DNA from: a bacterium | GTDB taxonomy: Bacteria; Myxococcota_A; Bradymonadia; UBA7976; UBA1532 | Length of the DNA: 64,000 nt | Assembly (NCBI GenBank): GCA_030426085.1 | Contig: JAUHYW010000004.1 | Span: forward strand, 62,001 to 126,000 | Direction: 5' to 3' | Shown: positions 17,074-26,424 of the stretch, piece after piece | How the letters are laid out: every line of letters starts with the position of its first letter | Numbering within the stretch: position 1 is the first letter of the stretch | Program-made: the position numbers and the translations under genes | Notes under the pieces: generated by a model | The model's database searches: none | The model's input: the letters and a program-made list of their open reading frames with translations, nothing else | Told to the model about the DNA's origin: nothing

Positions 17074-18360
17074 TCACGGCACCTCGGCCGGCCACACCTC
17101 GACCTCGCCCACCCCGGGCAGCGCGCCGATCGCCTTCTCGAGCGCGGCGTCGACCGAGCAGACCATCACCGTCACCAGCTCGGCGGGGCGCATCTCGGCC
17201 TGCACCGCGCGCCGGATGTGGGCGGTGCCGGTGGCCTTCAAGCGGTCGAGCCAGGTGTCGATGTAGTCGTCCGGCCGCCCCAGCAGGCGGGCCCGGACCC
17301 GGTGGGCGACCTGCAAGCTCGCCGTCTCGACCGAGAACGGGAAGCTCTGCGCCAGGTGGCGCCGGGCGAAGTCGGTCTCGTCGTCGGAGAGCCCCTCGGC
17401 GGCGAAGCGCTCGAACTCGTCGAACAGCAGCGCCAGGGTGTCGACCGCGTGGGCCCGGCCGGGGGCGGCGGTCATCATCAGGGTGCCGCCGGCCCGCTCC
17501 AGCGAGAGGCGGGCGCTCGCCCCGTAGCTCCAGCCGCGCTCGACCCGCACCGCCTGCATCAGCCGGCTGGTGAAGTTGCCCCCGAAGCCGCTGATCGCGA
17601 CGTGCAGCGCCAGCGCGTCGGGGTGGTCGGCGGCCACGCACGGGTGGCCGGTGAGGATGCGGGCCTGCCCCCGCTCGGGGCGATCGATGAGCACCACCCG
17701 CCGCCGCGCCGCCCGGGCGGGCTCGGCGAAGTCCCAGATCAGCGGCGCGCCCTCGGGCATGCCGCCCAGCGCCCGGTCGAGGCTCAGCCGCAGCGCGTCG
17801 GGCTCCAGGTCGCCGCTGGCCCCGACGACGAGGTTGCGCCGGCAGTAGACCCGCTCGGCGTGGGCCCGCACGTCGGCCGACGAGATCCGGGCCAGCGAGG
17901 CCCGGGTGCCCGAGCCGCCGTGGCCGAAGGGGTGGTCGCCGAAGAGCACCCGCCCGAACCAGATGCGGGCCAGCGCGCCGTCCTCGTCGCCCGCCGCCTC
18001 GAGCTCGGCCCGCATCTCGCGCTTGACCTTGGCCACCTCGTCCTCGGCGAAGGCCGGCTGGACCAGCGCCTCGCCGAGCAGGTCGAGGTAGGCGTCGAGG
18101 TGCCGGGTCAGGATCGGGCCGCCCAGGCTCACCGCGTGGCTGCGGGTGGCGGTGATCATCTCGGCGCCCAGGATCTCGACGGCCTCCTCCAGCGCGACCC
18201 GCCCCCGGCGGCGGGTGCCCCGGATCAGCGCCCGGTTGGTCAGGCTGGTCAACCCCTGGCGGTCGGGCGGGTCGAACGGCGGCCCGGCGGTGAAGAAGAG
18301 GTTGACGTGCGCGCAGGGGAAGGCCCGGTCGGGCACCAGCACCAGGTCGATCGGGCTCAC
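17074..18360 (-). CDS. M16-family peptidase-like protein, inactive (non-zinc) subunit
   Basis: The 428-residue protein is M16-like across both halves, including the conserved late-domain phrase ERGWSYGASARLSLERAGG. Where active members carry HxxEH it reads LTSLTNRALIRG, so the zinc site is missing. This fits the degenerate partner of heterodimeric M16B proteases, which supplies the Arg/Tyr substrate-binding residues. GTG at 18360 overlaps the stop of the active-subunit gene (GTGA), implying coupled translation. No signal peptide is seen. Confidence 0.85.
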   Translation of the reverse strand: MSPIDLVLVPDRAFPCAHVNLFFTAGPPFDPPDRQGLTSLTNRALIRGTRRRGRVALEEAVEILGAEMITATRSHAVSLGGPILTRHLDAYLDLLGEALVQPAFAEDEVAKVKREMRAELEAAGDEDGALARIWFGRVLFGDHPFGHGGSGTRASLARISSADVRAHAERVYCRRNLVVGASGDLEPDALRLSLDRALGGMPEGAPLIWDFAEPARAARRRVVLIDRPERGQARILTGHPCVAADHPDALALHVAISGFGGNFTSRLMQAVRVERGWSYGASARLSLERAGGTLMMTAAPGRAHAVDTLALLFDEFERFAAEGLSDDETDFARRHLAQSFPFSVETASLQVAHRVRARLLGRPDDYIDTWLDRLKATGTAHIRRAVQAEMRPAELVTVMVCSVDAALEKAIGALPGVGEVEVWPAEVP

Positions 18361-19658
18361 GCGGGGTACCCCCGGACGACGGTCCGCCCCTCGGGGCGCA
18401 GGATGTCGCGGGCCACCGCCAGCACGTCGTCGGCGCTGACCGCCTCGAGCAGCTCGGCGGCGGTGAAGAGCCGGGCGAAGTGGTCGGCGGTGACCTCCCA
18501 GTAGCCGAAGCCCGCCGCCCGCTGCTGCGCGCTCTGGAGCTGGCGGTAGAACCGGGTCTCGAGCCGGTTCTTGGCCTTGGCCAGCTCGCTCGGCGAGAGG
18601 CCGTCCTTCGCGACCGCGGCGAAGGTGTCGAGCACCACCCGCTCGGCGGCGTCGCTGCCCACGCCGGGGCGCAGGTCGACGGCGACCTCGTACAGCCCCG
18701 GCTCGCGGAACGCGGGCACGAAGGCGTAGAACCCCGCCGCCAGCTCGCCGTCGGTGACCAGCGCCCGCTGCAAGCGGGAGGAGTCGCCCTCGCACAGCGC
18801 CTCGTTGAGCACCTCGAGCGCCGCCGCCCGGGGGTCGACCGCCGAGGGCGCGTGCCAGCCCATCACGAGCCGATCGCTGCCCACCCCGAGGGGCTTCTCC
18901 ACCCGGCGGGGCGCGGTCTGCAGCGGCTCGACCACCGCCGGCAGCTCGGGCAGCGTCGCCGGGGGCATGGCGCCGTAGGCCGCCTCGATCGCCTTCATCA
19001 ATCGGGCGCCGTCGACGTCGCCGGCGACCGCGATGACCGCGTTGTTGGGCGCGTACCACGTCCGGTAGAAGGCGTGGATGTCATCCGCCGAGAGCCGGGC
19101 GATGTCGTCCATCCAGCCGATGGTCGGCCGCCCGTAGGGGTGCACGGTGTAGGCCGTCGACCACAGGATCTCGGCCAGCAGGCCGGTGGGGTCGTCGTCG
19201 ACCCGCTCCCGGCGCTCGTTCATCACCACCTCGCGCTCGGTCTCGATCTGGGCCGGGCCGAGCAGGGTGTTCTGCATGCGGTCGGCCTCGAGCTCGACGA
19301 TGGCCTCGAAGCCGGCGGTGGGCACCTCTTCGTAGTAGTACGTCCAGTCGAGCCAGGTCGCCGCGTTGTTGCGCCCGCCGAGGCCCTCGATGATGCGGTC
19401 GAACTCGCCCTCCGGCCGGCGGGCGGTGCCCTTGAACATCAGGTGCTCGAACAGGTGGGCGATGCCGGTGCGCCCCGGCTGCTCGTGGCGGCTGCCCACC
19501 CGGAACCACGTCTGGTAGCTGACCACCGGCGCCCGGTGCTCGGGCTGGTGCAGCACCGTCAGGCCGTTGTCGAGCCGGTAGCGGTCGACGCGGATGGGGC
19601 CGTGACGCACGGTCTCGACGGGGCGGGGGGCGCTTTGGGGCGCGGGATCGGATCTCAA
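18357..19658 (-). CDS. M16-family zinc metallopeptidase, active subunit
   Basis: The 433-residue pitrilysin/processing-peptidase-like protein has the inverted zinc motif H68-L-F-E71-H72 (GIAHLFEHLMFKGT) and the downstream acidic region (ETEREVVMNER) that provides the third ligand. It probably clips unfolded or targeting peptides as a heterodimer with the next gene. The start is uncertain: TTG at 19658 has no strong ribosome-binding site, and a GTG about 17 codons later is possible. It lies 43 bases after the DUF423 gene, so all three may be one transcript. Confidence 0.9.
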   Translation of the reverse strand: MRSDPAPQSAPRPVETVRHGPIRVDRYRLDNGLTVLHQPEHRAPVVSYQTWFRVGSRHEQPGRTGIAHLFEHLMFKGTARRPEGEFDRIIEGLGGRNNAATWLDWTYYYEEVPTAGFEAIVELEADRMQNTLLGPAQIETEREVVMNERRERVDDDPTGLLAEILWSTAYTVHPYGRPTIGWMDDIARLSADDIHAFYRTWYAPNNAVIAVAGDVDGARLMKAIEAAYGAMPPATLPELPAVVEPLQTAPRRVEKPLGVGSDRLVMGWHAPSAVDPRAAALEVLNEALCEGDSSRLQRALVTDGELAAGFYAFVPAFREPGLYEVAVDLRPGVGSDAAERVVLDTFAAVAKDGLSPSELAKAKNRLETRFYRQLQSAQQRAAGFGYWEVTADHFARLFTAAELLEAVSADDVLAVARDILRPEGRTVVRGYPA

Positions 19659-19701
19659 GGCGTCTCGCTGTCGGTCGGCGGGCGGATGGGGCCGCGGGGG
19701 C

Positions 19702-20079
19702 TCAAGATGCCACGGGGCGGCCCCAGGTCGCCACGGCCAGCGCGATCCAGCCCACGATCCACGCGGTGCCGCCGATGGGGGTGACCGCGCCCAGCCAGCG
19801 CAGGCCGGTCAGCGCCATGACGTAGAGGCTGCCCGAGAACAGCAGCAGCCCCAGCACCATCGCCCAGCCGGAGACGGTCAGCGCCCGACCGCCGGCGCCG
19901 ACGCTCTGGGCCCAGGCGACCGCGAACAGCCCCAGCGCGTGGTAGACGTGGTACTGCGCGCCGGTCTGCCACCAGCCGAGGGCCGCCGCGTCGAGCCGCT
20001 TCTCGAGGCCGTGAGCCCCGAAGGCCCCGGTCGCGATGGCGAGCGCCATGGCGATGGCGCCGGCCGCTGCCCAGTTCAT
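19702..20079 (-). CDS. DUF423-family small membrane protein
   Basis: The 125-residue protein has four hydrophobic helices. It carries the family features: GAFGAHGLEKR near the N-terminus, QYHVYHALGLF in the second helix, and a glycine-rich TPIGGTAWIVGW end. Function is unknown in the family. GGAGG six bases before the ATG makes the start secure. It is first in a probable operon with the two M16 genes. Confidence 0.9.
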   Translation of the reverse strand: MNWAAAGAIAMALAIATGAFGAHGLEKRLDAAALGWWQTGAQYHVYHALGLFAVAWAQSVGAGGRALTVSGWAMVLGLLLFSGSLYVMALTGLRWLGAVTPIGGTAWIVGWIALAVATWGRPVAS

Positions 20080-20191
20080 GGGGTGCCTCCGTGGTCGAAG
20101 ATGCCGCGCATCATAGCCGGTGGGCCGCCCGTCCGACAGATGGCCGACCGCCGGGCGAATCCTCGACGGGAGGCAGTGTATCCACCGGTGC

Positions 20192-21310
20192 ATGAAACCC
20201 CGCATCATCTGGCTCGCCGTCGCGGCCGCCCTGGCCGCCGGCCCCCCGGTCTCGGCCGCGCCGACCGAGGCGCCCCCGACCGAGGCGCCCCCGGCCGAGG
20301 CGCCCCCGACCGAGACGCCCCCGGACGGCTTCGAGCCCGGCGTATGGCCCGCGCTGGCCGCGGTGGTGCCCGGGGCGCTGGTGCACGGGGCGGGGCACTT
20401 CGTCGCCGGGGACAGCGACACCGGCTGGACCCTGCTCGGCATCCAGGGCGTGGGCCTGGGCCTCGTGGCGCTGGGCGGGGTGCCGCTGGCCGCCACCGGG
20501 GCCTCGCGCAAGATCATCGGCCCGGCGACCGCGGTGGCGCTCACCGGGGTGGGGCTGCTCTTCACCCCGATGCTGCCCGACGTCTACGGCGCGCTCACCG
20601 GCGGCCGCGACGCCCGCCCGCCGACGCCGGTGCCGCTCACCGCCCGGCTGGGCTACGCCTTCGTCTACGACCCCCAGTTCGCCTACCGCAACTTCACCAC
20701 CGTGGGCTACGAGGGCCGCTTCGACCACCTCGTGCTCGACGGCCGGGCCTGGATCGCGGTCGACGACGACAACCAGCGCCTGCGCCAGCAGTTCGACTGG
20801 CGGCTGTGGGGCGAGACCCTCGGCCCCCGGGAGCACGACGGCGCGCTCGACCTGCGGGCGGCGGTGACCTGGCATCGCTTCGGCACCGACGGCTTCAGCC
20901 GTCTCTCGGGCGAGCTGGCCGTCGACGGCCGCTACCCGCTCGACCGGCTGGGGCCCAGCCTGCGGGGCTCGTTCGCGCTCGGCGCGCTGGGCTGGGCGCT
21001 CGAGGCCTACGACTACGACGTGCCGGGCCTCGGCTTCGGGGAGGACGTCTTCGAGCAGCTCCTGGTGCGCTTCGGCTGGGGCTTCTGGTTCGCCGACCGG
21101 GGGTCGGTGGCGCTGTATTACGACCACCGCAAAGACGACTTCGCCGGCGGCTTCTCGGCCCCCGGGCTCGGCGGCGGCATCCCGGGCTACGTCGGGCTCG
21201 CCGCCGACTACGCCGTCGACGACACCTGGGCCCTCGACCTCGACGTGCGCCGCGGCGCGGCGTGGATCGTGGGGCTGGGCGTGCGCTATCGCTACGGAGG
21301 CACCCGATGA
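20192..21310 (+). CDS. Exported beta-barrel-like protein with Pro-Thr-Glu-Ala repeats
   Basis: The 372-residue protein has a signal peptide ending VSAAP and a short tandem P-T-E-A-P-P segment (four 6-residue units). Two hydrophobic helices or turns follow, then a C-terminal region of about 220 residues with alternating aromatic/charged beta strands (LGYAFVYDPQFAYR, LLVRFGWGFWF, VALYYDHRKDD, VGLGVRYRYGG) typical of outer-membrane barrels. The last strand ends at the C-terminus, as barrels do. The start lacks an obvious ribosome-binding site at proper distance. The stop overlaps the next start (ATGA), so it is coupled to the phosphoesterase. Confidence 0.65.
   Translation: MKPRIIWLAVAAALAAGPPVSAAPTEAPPTEAPPAEAPPTETPPDGFEPGVWPALAAVVPGALVHGAGHFVAGDSDTGWTLLGIQGVGLGLVALGGVPLAATGASRKIIGPATAVALTGVGLLFTPMLPDVYGALTGGRDARPPTPVPLTARLGYAFVYDPQFAYRNFTTVGYEGRFDHLVLDGRAWIAVDDDNQRLRQQFDWRLWGETLGPREHDGALDLRAAVTWHRFGTDGFSRLSGELAVDGRYPLDRLGPSLRGSFALGALGWALEAYDYDVPGLGFGEDVFEQLLVRFGWGFWFADRGSVALYYDHRKDDFAGGFSAPGLGGGIPGYVGLAADYAVDDTWALDLDVRRGAAWIVGLGVRYRYGGTR
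20262..20333 (+). repeat. 18-bp tandem repeat coding P-T-E-A-P-P
   Basis: Four near-identical 18-base units encode the proline-rich linker of the barrel-like protein; the third has Ala for Thr and the fourth Thr for Ala. Confidence 0.7.
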
Positions 21311-22422
21311 GTCGACCGACCTCGAACGCCGCGCCCCGCCTCGCGCGCCGGGCCGCGGTCGCCGCCGCCGTCGCGCTGCTGCTCGCCGGCTGCCTGCGCC
21401 CGGCCGAGGAGCAGGTCGAGCTCGACCTCAGCGTGGGCCAGCGGGACGTGGGCATCGCCGCGATCGCGATCGCCGAGGGCCGGGCCGCGGTGCACCGGCT
21501 GCTCGACGGCGACGCGGTCCTGTGGGCCGCCGCCCCGGCCTTCGAAGGCACGCTCACCCTCGACCCGGCCGCCGACGACGCCTGGACGGTGACCCTGCGC
21601 AACATCCGCCCCGACGCGGTCTTCGAGGTCGACGGCGTGCCGCAGACCCCCGCCGAGCGGCCGGTGCCCACCGAGGCGGTCTACACGCTCACCCTCGACC
21701 CCGGGGCCCACGCCATCCGGCTGCGCCCGGCGCCCCCGGCCGGCGACCGCTGGCGCTTCGCGGTGCTCAGCGACATCCAGGACGCCATCGACCGGGCCCC
21801 GGACATCATCCGGCTGCTCGAGGCCCAGCCCGACCTGGACTTCCTCATCTCGGCCGGCGACCTGACCGAGCAGGGCGGGGCCGACGAGTACCGCCGCTAT
21901 CAAGAGGCCTTCCGGGCGCTGTCGATCCCGTACTACGCCACCCCCGGCAACCACGAGCGGGGCGACGAGGCGGCCAACTGGACCCGCTCCTTCGGGCGGG
22001 CCAACCACTCCTTCCCCTGGCGCGGGGCCCGGTTCTCGTTCGTCGACAGCAGCTTCGGCACGATCGACCCCACGGTCTACGGGTGGCTCGACGACTGGCT
22101 CGCGGCCGGGCGGGACGGCATCCACGTCATCACCACCCACATCCCGATCATGGACCCCGAGGGCACCCGCGGGGGGCAGCTCCGCAGCCGCAACGAGGCG
22201 GCCAAGCTTCTCGTGCGCCTCGCCCGGCGGGACGTCGACCTGACCCTCTTCGGGCACGTGCACTCGTATTACGCGTTCAGCCTCGCCGGCATCCCCAGCT
22301 ACGTCAGCGGCGGCGGCGGGGCGCTGCCCGAGCGGCTCGACGGCATCGGGCGGCACTTCCTGGTGGTCGACGTGCAGGACGGGGTCGGGGTCACCGCGGT
22401 CGGGGTGGTGCGGGTCGACTGA
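21307..22422 (+). CDS. Lipoprotein metallophosphoesterase
   Basis: The 371-residue calcineurin-like phosphoesterase has a good lipobox (LLLAGC). A beta-sandwich-like N-terminal domain (about residues 30-150) precedes the catalytic domain, with metal-site motifs LSDIQD, SAGDLTEQGG, GNHE, TTHIP and FGHVHS in the expected order. The first motif has DIQ where many members have DxH, so one metal ligand differs. The natural phosphoester is unknown. Translation is coupled to the upstream barrel-like gene by ATGA. Confidence 0.88.
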   Translation: MSRPTSNAAPRLARRAAVAAAVALLLAGCLRPAEEQVELDLSVGQRDVGIAAIAIAEGRAAVHRLLDGDAVLWAAAPAFEGTLTLDPAADDAWTVTLRNIRPDAVFEVDGVPQTPAERPVPTEAVYTLTLDPGAHAIRLRPAPPAGDRWRFAVLSDIQDAIDRAPDIIRLLEAQPDLDFLISAGDLTEQGGADEYRRYQEAFRALSIPYYATPGNHERGDEAANWTRSFGRANHSFPWRGARFSFVDSSFGTIDPTVYGWLDDWLAAGRDGIHVITTHIPIMDPEGTRGGQLRSRNEAAKLLVRLARRDVDLTLFGHVHSYYAFSLAGIPSYVSGGGGALPERLDGIGRHFLVVDVQDGVGVTAVGVVRVD

Positions 22423-22434
22423 CGGCGGGGGTCG

Positions 22435-23103
22435 TCAGCGGGGCGCGCAGGGCAGCGCGAAGTCGACGTGATAGTGGTCGTCGTGGCGCACCCACACCCG
22501 CCGCCGGGTGAACGGCAGCCCCGTCGTCGCCGGCCGGGCCCGCTTCACCGCCCGCTGGAGCGCCGGGTCGAGGATGACCTTGGCGACCCGCGCGCCGCGG
22601 GCCCGGGCGGCGGCCTGCAACGCCAGCAGGTGATCGCCGACGGCGGCCGCGTCGAAGGCCGCCCCGCCCAGCCGGCCCCGGCGATCCAGCTCGACCCCGT
22701 AGCCGAAGCCGTCGGCCAGCCCCAGCGGCAGCGGCCGGATGGCGTCGCCCGCCCGCAGGGGGGTCATGAAGTCCACCGACAGCCCGTTCTGGTGGGTCCG
22801 ATGGGGCCACAGCCGCCCGCCGCCGGGCCAGCCGGCCTCGCCGTAGACCCAGACCCGATCGGGGTGCCGCTCGGCCAGGGCGGCGTAGCCGTCGAGGGTG
22901 ATCGCCCGCACGGCGCAGTGCACCCAGTTGCGCATCAGCCACGGGCCCAGCGGGGTGTGAGCGACGAAGTTGGCCCCCGCGGCGGGCAGCGGGCAGCCGC
23001 CGGTCAGGCGCCCGTCGGCGGGGGTGCCGTGGCAGGTCGAGCCGGCGGGCGGGGCGCCGGGGGCGGCGAGGGCGGCGATCAGGACGGCGAGGGGCAGCGG
23101 CAT
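22435..23103 (-). CDS. Penicillin-insensitive murein endopeptidase-like (M74/MepA-type) LAS metallopeptidase
   Basis: The 222-residue exported protein has the zinc-binding pattern of MepA: HQNGLSVDF (first His and Asp) and, near the C-terminus, HDDHYHVDF. The N-terminus is a signal peptide. Four cysteines probably form disulfides. It would cut D-Ala-meso-DAP cross-links in peptidoglycan. It follows the small proline-rich gene by only nine bases and may be the last gene of the FHA/kinase/subtilase transcript. Confidence 0.85.
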   Translation of the reverse strand: MPLPLAVLIAALAAPGAPPAGSTCHGTPADGRLTGGCPLPAAGANFVAHTPLGPWLMRNWVHCAVRAITLDGYAALAERHPDRVWVYGEAGWPGGGRLWPHRTHQNGLSVDFMTPLRAGDAIRPLPLGLADGFGYGVELDRRGRLGGAAFDAAAVGDHLLALQAAARARGARVAKVILDPALQRAVKRARPATTGLPFTRRRVWVRHDDHYHVDFALPCAPR

Positions 23104-23112
23104 CGGGCCAGT

Positions 23113-23364
23113 CTACCCCCGATCGGGCCCGTCGTCCTCCAGGGGATCGGACGGCGCCTCCCGGCGAGGCGGGCCCTCGCGGGGCGGGCGGCCGCGGAAG
23201 CCGAAGCGGGCGAGGTAGATCCGCAGCCAGCGGTCGACGGCCGGCACCGGCCGGGGCGGCGGCTCGTCCGACGGGGGGGTCGGCGCGGTCGGATCGGTCG
23301 GCGGGTCGGCGTCGTCGGGGGGTCGGCTGCCGTCGGTCGGCATCAGCGAGGCGGCGGAGATCAT
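23113..23364 (-). CDS. Small proline-rich hypothetical protein, 83 residues
   Basis: ATG at 23364 overlaps the stop of the large subtilase gene (ATGA). The N-terminal half is Pro/Asp/Thr-rich and disordered; a short helix (VDRWLRIYLARFGFRGR) is followed by another Pro/Arg-rich tail. Coupling and position argue that it is translated, possibly as an adaptor or partner of the subtilase. No family recognised. Confidence 0.5.
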   Translation of the reverse strand: MISAASLMPTDGSRPPDDADPPTDPTAPTPPSDEPPPRPVPAVDRWLRIYLARFGFRGRPPREGPPRREAPSDPLEDDGPDRG

Positions 23365-26300
23365 GGCGCGGCCCGTTCCACCCGGCGCAGGGCGAGGTTG
23401 GCGTTGTCGGCGATCGTGCGCCCGTCCCCGGTCTGGCGGCCGTCGTGGGGGGTGACCTCGACCAGCACGTGGCAGGTCCAGCTCGACCCGGCGTGGGGGG
23501 TCGCCCAGGCGGGCCACGGGATCTGCACGACATGCGCCGCGCCGGGCGGGATGCCCGCCGGCAGGGGCGCCTCGCCGAGCAGGTAGCTGCCCGGGGGCAG
23601 CGCGGTGGCGGCGCCGGTCGCCCGCGGGGTCCAGTCCCGAGGCCACTCGAAGCGGCCGTCGCTGGGGGCCGCCGCAAGCACGAACCGGATCCGGGCGTCG
23701 AGCGACGCCGCGTCGGGCCCCCGGTTGCGCACCCGGGCGCAGATCCAGGCGGTCCGGGTCGGGTCCAGGTCCTCGTGAGCCGTGGGCAGGGCGCCGGGAT
23801 CGGCCGGATCGAGCGGGGTGTGGGTCAGCCAGACGTCCTCGCTGTCGGGCGCGGGGTCGCCCGGGGGCGCGTCAGCGGTCTTCAGCCACAGGTCGCGAGG
23901 GTGGTCGTAGGCCAGCGCCGCCGCGACGGCTGCGGCGGCGTCCAGCCGGCCCGCGCCCTGGAACTCGGCCGGTCCGTCCAGCACCCGGGCGGTCTCCAGC
24001 AGGATCGCCCGGGCCTCGAACCCGGTCAGCGCCGGGTTGGCCGACAGCACGAGCGCCCCGACCCCCGCGCACAGCGCCGAGGCAGCCGAGCTTTGGCCGA
24101 AGGTCTTCTGGTGCCCGCTCGCCGAGTGCCACACCTCGACCGGGCCGTGGGTCTCGAGCCAGGTGGGCGGCTCGTCGGCGCGGAACCGGGCGACCGGCGT
24201 GTCGCCCCCGAGGGTGCCGGTCTCGACGAGCACTTCGGCTCGGCGGTACCCGTCGGCCGAGACCAGGGTGACCCAGTCGGCGGGCGGCCGGTTGGGGTCG
24301 ACGTCGGTCAGCCGGTACCACGAGCCGAATCGACCGCCCAGCCGGGCCCAGCGCACATCCGCCACCCCGACCTCGACGCCCGCGGTGACGGCCGGGGCGG
24401 CCTCGGCGCCGTCGATCCGCTTCAGGTGCAGGGTGAAGACCGCCGCGTCGCCCGACGGCGAGACCGCCTCGACCCGCCACAGCGTCTCGGCGTCGGCCAG
24501 CGGGCCGAGCAGCACCCGGGCGCCCTCGGGGATCGGGGCGGCGGCGCTCGGCAGCTCGACGTCGAGTCGCACCGCGTGGGCCGTGGCCTCGGCCACCGCG
24601 CGTACGGTCCCGCGCACCAGCGCCCGGGCGGGCCAGCCGGTGCTCATGGCGGGGCCGACGGTCAGGGTGCGGCTCCGGCCGTCGAGGTAGCCCGGGGCGA
24701 GGGCGTCCAGCTCGGGGCCGAAGTTGCTCTGGCTGGCGAGGCCGTCGGCCCCGCCGTCGGCGGTCCGCACGTCGCTCGCCCCGCAGGTCAGGGCGTCGGT
24801 CGAGGTCGCGATCGGGTTCATCTCGGCCAGCGGCCGCCCCTCGTTGCCCGCGGCGAGCACCACCAGGCAGCCCCGCCCCGACCGCCCCGCGTGGGCCAGC
24901 CGGGTCAGGGCGTCGGGCCCCGGGCCGTGCACCGCCGCCGGCAGGGTCGCCGGCGCCAGCGCGATCTCGGGCAGGCTCCAGGTCGCCCCGAAGCGCATCG
25001 CGGCCAGCACCACGTCCGCCGGACCGGCGCCCGTCGGACGCAGCCCGCCAGCGATCTCGAGCACGTCTTCGAGGTGGGCCAGCGCGCCGTTGTACTTGTA
25101 GGCCGCCACCGCGGCGCACGGCGCGACCCCCGCGATGCCCGGCCCCTGCCCGGGGTGATCGGTGCCCGCGGCCAGCGCCGCGACGCTGCCCCCGTGCCCC
25201 TGCACCACCCACTCGTGGCCCCCCGGCCGGCCCCGCTCGTCGTACAGCGCCACCCGCTCGATCAGATCGGCGTGCACCGCCTGCCCCGCGATGGGCCGCA
25301 CCCCGCTGTCGATCACCGCCAGCCGAGCCCCGGCGCCCGGTCGGCGGCCCCGGGCGACCAGCGCCGCGTGGGCCTCGGGCACCCCCAGCCGCTTCAGATC
25401 CCACTGCCCGGCCGAGAGCGCGTCGCCCCCGTCGCCGTCGAGCAGCGCGCACCGCTCGGCGATGTCGGGGGTGGCGTGCACCACCAGCCCGGTCTGGAGC
25501 AGCCCGTCGATCAGATCTTCGATCACCTCGTCGTACCCGTCGGGCAGCTCGAGGCGAAAGCGGTCGACCCCCCGCGGCCGCAGCACGGCTCGCCGCAGCC
25601 GGCGGCTCACCCGCCCCTCGAAGAGCCGGGCCGGCGCGACCCCCGGCAGCAGGCGCAGGTCGATCGCCGGGCGGCGCACCGCGGGGTGCGGGCCGCGGCG
25701 CAGCGCCGAGCCGGCGGCGAGGACCGTCGGGTGGCCCCGCAGCGCCTCGACCGCGGCCCGGGCCTCGCCCCCGCTCGCCGCCACGAACGGCAGCACCGCA
25801 GAGAGGTCGCGGGTCACCCGCAGCGGCCCGAGCTCGGCCGCCCGGCGGCGGGCCACGGCGAGGCGCCGGAGATAGGCCGGCAGCGGCTCCTCCCGGGGGT
25901 CGCCCCCGCCCTCGCCGTCCACCGGCAGCAGCAGCTTGTCGGCCAGGACCCGGGTCCCGTCGTCGACCGCCCGGTCCGGCTGGAACCGCAGCCCCCGATC
26001 GGCGGCGAACGCCAGCACGTCGAGCACGGCGTCCAGGTCGGCCGACTCGACCAGGAAGGCGTCGACGGCGGTCGCCGGCAACGCCGCCGGCACCCGGCGG
26101 TCGCCGATGCGCACCCGCCGGGCCCCCGCCGCCACCGGGAACAGGTCGAGGTGGCGGTCGGCGAACAGCGCGACCGGGCGCGCCTCGGGGCGCAGGCCCT
26201 CGCCGGTGAAGGTGACGAGGTAGTGACCCGGGGGCCGGCGCACCGCCCACCGCCCGCGGCCTTCGCGGGGGATCGCCGCCCCCGGGCCGGGGGCGGCGGT

Positions 26301-26387
26301 CATCGGCCGGATGTGCAGTTCATACGGTCCGCGGGGCGGGTGCAGCGCGATCCGGAGCAGCAGGTCTTCGGGGGGGCGGGTCTTCAT
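23361..26387 (-). CDS. Large subtilisin-family (S8) protease without a signal peptide
   Basis: The 1008-residue protein has an N-terminal region of about 340 residues unlike a normal propeptide, then an S8 domain with D360 (VIDSGV), H398 (QGHGGSVAAL), the oxyanion Asn (LAAGNEG) and a modified serine motif GQS766SAASA in place of GTSMAAP. An insertion of about 190 beta-rich residues separates Asn from Ser, and a beta-rich C-terminal domain follows. The absence of an export signal suggests it works in the cytoplasm. Gene order downstream of an FHA regulator and kinase suggests a signal-controlled protease. ATG 26387 is chosen for position; the ribosome-binding site is weak. Confidence 0.82.
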   Translation of the reverse strand: MKTRPPEDLLLRIALHPPRGPYELHIRPMTAAPGPGAAIPREGRGRWAVRRPPGHYLVTFTGEGLRPEARPVALFADRHLDLFPVAAGARRVRIGDRRVPAALPATAVDAFLVESADLDAVLDVLAFAADRGLRFQPDRAVDDGTRVLADKLLLPVDGEGGGDPREEPLPAYLRRLAVARRRAAELGPLRVTRDLSAVLPFVAASGGEARAAVEALRGHPTVLAAGSALRRGPHPAVRRPAIDLRLLPGVAPARLFEGRVSRRLRRAVLRPRGVDRFRLELPDGYDEVIEDLIDGLLQTGLVVHATPDIAERCALLDGDGGDALSAGQWDLKRLGVPEAHAALVARGRRPGAGARLAVIDSGVRPIAGQAVHADLIERVALYDERGRPGGHEWVVQGHGGSVAALAAGTDHPGQGPGIAGVAPCAAVAAYKYNGALAHLEDVLEIAGGLRPTGAGPADVVLAAMRFGATWSLPEIALAPATLPAAVHGPGPDALTRLAHAGRSGRGCLVVLAAGNEGRPLAEMNPIATSTDALTCGASDVRTADGGADGLASQSNFGPELDALAPGYLDGRSRTLTVGPAMSTGWPARALVRGTVRAVAEATAHAVRLDVELPSAAAPIPEGARVLLGPLADAETLWRVEAVSPSGDAAVFTLHLKRIDGAEAAPAVTAGVEVGVADVRWARLGGRFGSWYRLTDVDPNRPPADWVTLVSADGYRRAEVLVETGTLGGDTPVARFRADEPPTWLETHGPVEVWHSASGHQKTFGQSSAASALCAGVGALVLSANPALTGFEARAILLETARVLDGPAEFQGAGRLDAAAAVAAALAYDHPRDLWLKTADAPPGDPAPDSEDVWLTHTPLDPADPGALPTAHEDLDPTRTAWICARVRNRGPDAASLDARIRFVLAAAPSDGRFEWPRDWTPRATGAATALPPGSYLLGEAPLPAGIPPGAAHVVQIPWPAWATPHAGSSWTCHVLVEVTPHDGRQTGDGRTIADNANLALRRVERAAP

Positions 26388-26424
26388 GATGGCACTCGAC
26401 GGGCAGCGGAGGGGCGACGGGCGG